A DNA stretch of 9,666 bases from Pseudomonadota bacterium (GTDB lineage: Bacteria > Pseudomonadota > Alphaproteobacteria > Acetobacterales > Acetobacteraceae). The stretch covers positions 1 through 9,666 of the forward strand of contig JAKAZX010000130.1 in the NCBI GenBank assembly GCA_021826485.1, written 5' to 3'. The position numbers and the translations under genes were made by a program. Of this stretch, positions 6,254 through 9,666 are shown in pieces; position 1 is the stretch's first letter, and every line of letters starts with the position of its first letter. The notes beneath the pieces are model-generated. The model saw only the letters and a program-made list of their open reading frames with translations, was not told where the DNA came from and made no database searches.

Positions 6254-7285
6254 ATGACGGACATTCCCGCCAACCGGCGCGACATGCTGCGCGCCACCGC
6301 AGGCATCGCCGGCGCCTCCCTGCTCGGCGCCTTCGGGATCGCCCCCGCCCTCGCGGCCGAGATGGCCGCGGTCGCCGGCCGCTCCGACAAGCCGCTGAAG
6401 GCCGCCTTCTCCAATGCCGGGTTGCAGGCGACATGGTGCGCCCAGGGCAAGCAGGCCGCCGAATACTGGGGCAAGCTGTTCAACGTCGATGTGACCTGGT
6501 TCGATGGCGAGCTGTCGGCCACCAAGCAGCGCGCCGCGATCGACGACATGGCCAGCCAGAAATGGGATTTCGTGGCCATCCAGGCGTTCGGCATCGGCAC
6601 CCTGACCGCGCCGGTCGAGAAGATGATCAAGGCCGGCACGCCGGTGATCGACATGGACACGCTGATCGCCCCGCTCGACAAGATCGACGTGCACAGCTTC
6701 CTCGCCCCGGACAACGAGTTCATGGGCGCGGCGGTGACGCAGGCGCTGATGGACGCGATCGGCGGCGAGGGCATCGTGACCATGACGCAGGGCGCGCTGG
6801 GCCACACCGGCGCGCAGGGCCGCGCCCGCGGGTTCGAGGCCATCGTCAAGAAATACCCGAAGGTGCAGGTGGTGGACACCACGCCCGCCGACTGGGACGT
6901 GACCAAGACCGCGCGCATCTGGGAAACGCTGCTGACCAAGTATCCGAAGATCGACGCCGCGTTCTTCCACAACGACGACATGGCGCTCGCCGCCTACAAC
7001 GTGATGAAGGCGCATAACCGCACCGGCATCAAGATCGGCGGCGTCGATGCCATGCCGCCGGCACTCCAGGCGGTGGCCGACGGGCGGATGCACGCCACCG
7101 TCCGCAACCCGTCCTGCCGCATCCACGGCGGCGCCATCGTCGCCGGCGTCGCGGCCGTCGTCAGCGGGGAGAAGACCGGCAGCGGCAACGGCATGATCCC
7201 GAAGAACATCGTCACCGACGGCCCGGTGGTCACCAAGGCCAACGCGCCCGGCATGATGTGGATGGAGGAGCACTTCCTGATCTGA
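6254..7285 (+). CDS. Tat-exported sugar-type ABC substrate-binding protein (RbsB-like, Peripla_BP_4)
   Basis: Periplasmic receptor of a CUT2/ribose-class importer, 343 residues. The N-terminus has a twin-arginine signal: NRRDMLR (residues 7-13), a moderately hydrophobic stretch, and a likely AxA cut at ALA-A (32-35). The type I periplasmic-binding fold follows: PLKAAFSNAGLQATWC (first strand and ligand loop), a cofactor-free KQRAAIDDMASQKWDFVAIQ segment equivalent to the 'Q...I..li...vDaIii' region, AGTPVIDMDT, HTGAQGRARGFE, then FFHNDDMALAAYNVM and IGGVDAMPPALQAVADGRMHATV, both typical of sugar binders. The start at 6254 is supported by GGAGAGGAA just upstream. A later ATG at 6284 would remove the arginine pair but has no Shine-Dalgarno. 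The gene is followed by ATPase and permease genes. The sugar or polyol bound cannot be told from sequence by eye. Confidence 0.9.
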   Translation: MTDIPANRRDMLRATAGIAGASLLGAFGIAPALAAEMAAVAGRSDKPLKAAFSNAGLQATWCAQGKQAAEYWGKLFNVDVTWFDGELSATKQRAAIDDMASQKWDFVAIQAFGIGTLTAPVEKMIKAGTPVIDMDTLIAPLDKIDVHSFLAPDNEFMGAAVTQALMDAIGGEGIVTMTQGALGHTGAQGRARGFEAIVKKYPKVQVVDTTPADWDVTKTARIWETLLTKYPKIDAAFFHNDDMALAAYNVMKAHNRTGIKIGGVDAMPPALQAVADGRMHATVRNPSCRIHGGAIVAGVAAVVSGEKTGSGNGMIPKNIVTDGPVVTKANAPGMMWMEEHFLI

Positions 7286-7288
7286 CGC

Positions 7289-7346
7289 GCCGCATGCGCG
7301 TGCCATCGTCCCGCCCCTCCCCCGCGCCGCGGGGGAGGGATGCGGC
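7289..7346 (+). repeat. Strong nested hairpin between binding-protein and ATPase genes
   Basis: Inner stem: CCCTCCCCCGC (7315-7325) pairs perfectly with GCGGGGGAGGG (7329-7339) across the 3-base loop GCC. Outer arms: GCCGCAT (7289-7295) and ATGCGGC (7340-7346) are also perfect complements, leaving a 19-base bulge on the left side only. It begins four bases after the binding-protein stop and lies about 49 bases before the ATPase start. No T-run follows. The likely role is protection of the upstream transcript and reduced read-through, as known for stem-loops in this place in other ABC operons. The C/G-run palindrome may also be a dispersed intergenic repeat of this genome. Confidence 0.7.
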
Positions 7347-7394
7347 ACCAGCAAGCTGTGCCGCCGCCGCCCCGCAACGGTGCGAGGGCCGCGC

Positions 7395-8894
7395 ATGAGC
7401 GACAGACCCGCCCTGCTGGAACTGCGCGACATCCGCAAATCGTTCGGCGGCGTCGCCGCGCTGTCGGATGTGGACTTCACACTGCGCGCCGGCGAGATTC
7501 ACGGGCTGGTGGGCGAGAACGGGGCCGGCAAATCGACCCTGATGAAGATCATCGCCGGCGTGCATGCCGAATACCAGGGCACCATGCGCATCGACGGCGC
7601 GCCGGTACGCTTCCGCTCCGCCCGCGACGCCAAGGCGGCCGGCATCGGCATGGTGCATCAGGAACTGTCGATCGTGCGCGACCTGTCGGTGGCGGAGAAC
7701 GTGCTGCTCGGCGTGCAGCCGCTCAACCGCTTCGGGCTGGTCGATTACCGGACGATGACGCGCACCGCCGGCGAACTGCTGCACCGCCTCGGCATCGACG
7801 TGGACCCGCGCCTGCCGGCCGGCGCCCTGCCGCTCGGCCTGCAGCAACTGGTGGAGATCGCGCGGGTGCTGTTTTCCGGCGCCCGCATCATCATCCTCGA
7901 CGAACCGACCTCCGCCCTGTCGCCGCCGGAGGTGGAGCGGCTGTTCGGCCTGCTGCGCCGCGTGCGCGACGAGGGCCACAGCCTCGTGTTCATCTCGCAC
8001 TTCCTCGACGACATCCTGCGCGTGTCCGACACGGTGACGATCTTCCGCAACGGCCGGCGGATCGAGACGGCGCCGGTGCCGCGCATCGACAAGCACTGGA
8101 TCATCGAGCGCATGATCGGCGCCGGCCACGAGGAGCTGGAGGAAAGCTATACCGGGGAAATCATGCTGGACAGCCGCCCGGACGCCAAGGTGGTGATGAC
8201 CGCCGAGGGACTGAGCAGCCCCGGCGCGTTCGAGGACGTGTCGCTCGACGTGCGGGCGGGCGAAGTGCTCGGCATCTACGGCTTCATGGGTTCGGGCCAG
8301 TTGGAACTGGCGCGCGCCCTGTTCGGCAAGCTGAAGCTCTCGCACGGACAGGTGCGGCTCAACGGGCGGCCGACGCCGCTTCCCAACACCGCCGCCGCGC
8401 GCCGCGCCGGCCTCGCCTTCGTCCCGGAAAGCCGACGCGCCATGCTGTTCCACATGGAACCGGTGTTCAAGAACGTCTCGATCAGCATTCTCGACCGCAT
8501 CTCCCGCCTGTGGGTGCGCCCGGATGCCGAGCGCTCGATCGCCAACCGACACGTCAAGACCCTGCAGATCCGCCCGCCGCTGGTGGACCGGCCGCTCGGC
8601 ACCCTGTCCGGCGGCAACCAGCAGAAGGTGGCGCTGGCGAAATGGCTGACCTACCTGCCCAAGGTGCTGCTGCTCAGCGAGCCGACGCGCGGGATGGATG
8701 TCGGCGCCAAGGACGACGTGCTTAAGATCGTGAAGTCGCTGCGCGCCGAGGGCATCGGCGTCGTCGTTGTCTCGACCGAGCCGGAGACGGTACTGTCGCT
8801 CGCCGACCGCATCCTGGTGATGAAGCGCGGGCGGATCGCCAGGGAATTCGCGAACGAGGTGGTCAGCAAGGACCGCCTGCTCGCCGCCGCATGA
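7395..8894 (+). CDS. Sugar ABC transporter fused ATP-binding protein (RbsA/XylG-like) with one degenerate site
   Basis: A 499-residue cytoplasmic protein with two ABC domains fused in tandem, the CUT2 architecture. N-terminal domain: Walker A GENGAGKST (40-48, K46), Q-loop MVHQE (Q89), signature LPLGLQQ (145-151, altered), Walker B IIILDEPTSA (D169, E170), switch ISH (H202). C-terminal domain: degenerate Walker A GFMGSGQLE (296-304, no lysine and no Ser/Thr), VPESRR (343-348) where relatives usually have PEDR, intact signature LSGGNQQ (404-410), Walker B VLLLSEPTRGMDVGAK with Ser428 in place of the usual Asp, and E429 kept. The start is ATG 7395 with GAGGG six bases upstream; a GTG five codons earlier is possible but lacks this spacing. 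It ends 13 bases before the permease gene. Loss of the second Walker A lysine is normal in the family; the added changes are not usual. Confidence 0.95.
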   Translation: MSDRPALLELRDIRKSFGGVAALSDVDFTLRAGEIHGLVGENGAGKSTLMKIIAGVHAEYQGTMRIDGAPVRFRSARDAKAAGIGMVHQELSIVRDLSVAENVLLGVQPLNRFGLVDYRTMTRTAGELLHRLGIDVDPRLPAGALPLGLQQLVEIARVLFSGARIIILDEPTSALSPPEVERLFGLLRRVRDEGHSLVFISHFLDDILRVSDTVTIFRNGRRIETAPVPRIDKHWIIERMIGAGHEELEESYTGEIMLDSRPDAKVVMTAEGLSSPGAFEDVSLDVRAGEVLGIYGFMGSGQLELARALFGKLKLSHGQVRLNGRPTPLPNTAAARRAGLAFVPESRRAMLFHMEPVFKNVSISILDRISRLWVRPDAERSIANRHVKTLQIRPPLVDRPLGTLSGGNQQKVALAKWLTYLPKVLLLSEPTRGMDVGAKDDVLKIVKSLRAEGIGVVVVSTEPETVLSLADRILVMKRGRIAREFANEVVSKDRLLAAA

Positions 8895-8907
8895 GAAGGC
8901 CGCACCG

Positions 8908-9666
8908 ATGACCAGTTCCGCCGCCGGCGCCCCCGCCCGTCCCGCCGCCGCCGGCTGGCTGCAAAGCCAGTTGCGCAACATCGCCCCGTTCGCGACGCTG
9001 ATCGTGCTGGTGGTGCTGTTCAGCGTGCTCAGCCCGAGCTTCCCGACCTTCGACAACCTCGGCAACATCCTCCAGCAGATCTCCGTCACCGCGATCATCG
9101 CGGTCGGCCTGACCTTCGTGATCCTGTGCGCGGAGATCGACCTGTCGGTCGCCAACGTCGCCAACGCCGTCGGCATCGTGGTGGCGTTCTTCACCGCCCA
9201 GGACGCCAGCGTGAACATCGCCAACCTGCCCCTGGTCGGCGCTGCCGCCATCGTGATCGCGTTCATCGTCAGCGTGCTGCTGGGCATCGCCACCGCCTTC
9301 GGCATGACGGTGATCGGCATTCCCAGCTTCATCATGACGCTGGCGATGCTGCAGATCGCCGCCGGCATCTGCGCCATGCTGGTGCGCGGCCAGATCGCCT
9401 ACAACGTGCCGGACCTGATCCACACCCTCGGCGCCGGCAGCATCGGCCCGGTGCCATGGATCGTCATCGTCGCCGCCGTGGTGCTGCTGGCCGGCCATGT
9501 CGTGCTGACCTACACCCGCTTCGGCCGCTACGTGTACATGACCGGCGGCAATCGCGAGGCGGCGGAATATTCGGGGATCAACACCAAGGCGATCGTCGCC
9601 TCCGTCATGGTGATCTCGGCGGTCTGCTCGGGCCTCGCAGGGATGCTCGGCGTCGCGCGGTTCGGC
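8908..9666 (+). CDS. Sugar ABC transporter permease (RbsC-like), C-terminus beyond the window
   Basis: Inner-membrane channel subunit of the same importer. 253 codons are present with no stop; family members are about 320-340 residues, so roughly a quarter is missing. From ATG 8908, with GAGAAGG eight bases upstream overlapping the ATPase stop, the protein begins MTSSAAGAPARPAAAGWLQS, then a first helix (about 25-43) and SPSFPTFDNLGNILQQISVTAIIAVGLTFVIL in pieces typical of RbsC. The block TFVILCAEIDLSVANV (69-84) stands where RbsC-like proteins usually have GGIDLSVG. Later, GIPSFIMTLAMLQI, YTRFGRYVYMTGGNREAAEYSGIN (in two pieces: the 'G+ygYaiGgNxeAArlsGI' EAA-type cytoplasmic loop) and VSVMVISAVCSGLAG-like ASVMVISAVCSGLAGML fit BPD_transp_2. 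It probably ends the core operon; any catabolic or kinase genes would lie to the right. Confidence 0.93.
   Translation, partial: MTSSAAGAPARPAAAGWLQSQLRNIAPFATLIVLVVLFSVLSPSFPTFDNLGNILQQISVTAIIAVGLTFVILCAEIDLSVANVANAVGIVVAFFTAQDASVNIANLPLVGAAAIVIAFIVSVLLGIATAFGMTVIGIPSFIMTLAMLQIAAGICAMLVRGQIAYNVPDLIHTLGAGSIGPVPWIVIVAAVVLLAGHVVLTYTRFGRYVYMTGGNREAAEYSGINTKAIVASVMVISAVCSGLAGMLGVARFG

Noticed and set aside
4052..7480. A 1142-codon open frame on the minus strand
   Set aside because: It runs antisense to LysR and the binding protein and out of frame through wrbA and doxX. Its translation is low-complexity His/Arg/Gly-rich, with no domain. It is a GC-driven shadow.
7230..9377. A 715-codon open frame on the minus strand across the sugar operon
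   Set aside because: It is antisense to the ATPase and permease genes, whose motifs are unambiguous; the translation shows no domain.

Overview
The window is high-GC, gene-dense, chromosomal-looking DNA. Strong G/C third-position bias, long antisense open frames and alphaproteobacterial-style transporter genes suggest an alphaproteobacterium, perhaps of the Acetobacteraceae/Rhodospirillales type. That placement is an inference from codon use and protein flavour; no rRNA or other marker gene is present. No mobile element, CRISPR array, tRNA or rRNA was seen.

The layout is split at a strand switch near 5122-5230: everything to the left is read leftward (minus), everything to the right rightward (plus). 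From the switch leftward come a WrbA-type flavodoxin/quinone reductase and a DoxX-family membrane protein (one operon), a GC-rich hairpin, a 100-residue zinc-ribbon membrane protein, and then a dipeptide ABC importer operon in the order dppA-dppB-dppC-dppD. Only the first ten codons of dppD are inside the window. From the switch rightward come a LysR-type regulator, a good sigma-70-like promoter, and a CUT2/ribose-class sugar ABC importer: a periplasmic binding protein with a twin-arginine signal, a fused double ATPase, and a permease that runs off the right edge.

The genes make three functional groups. (1) DppABCD takes up di- and tripeptides; DppA and the permeases align closely, from memory, with their E. 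coli namesakes. (2) The LysR / WrbA / DoxX set looks like a small redox or quinone-stress module with a shared 109-bp divergent control region holding a T-N11-A box and two perfect 10-bp palindromes. (3) The sugar-type importer has no linked catabolic gene in view, so its substrate is open. Its ATPase is strongly asymmetric: one nucleotide site is intact, and every visible element of the other is altered.

As a shared regulatory theme, both ABC operons carry a GC-rich hairpin directly after the binding-protein gene and before the next gene, a position known in other ABC operons to set binding protein above membrane components. I found no convincing undescribed system here; the observations below are second-look items on mostly familiar gene families.
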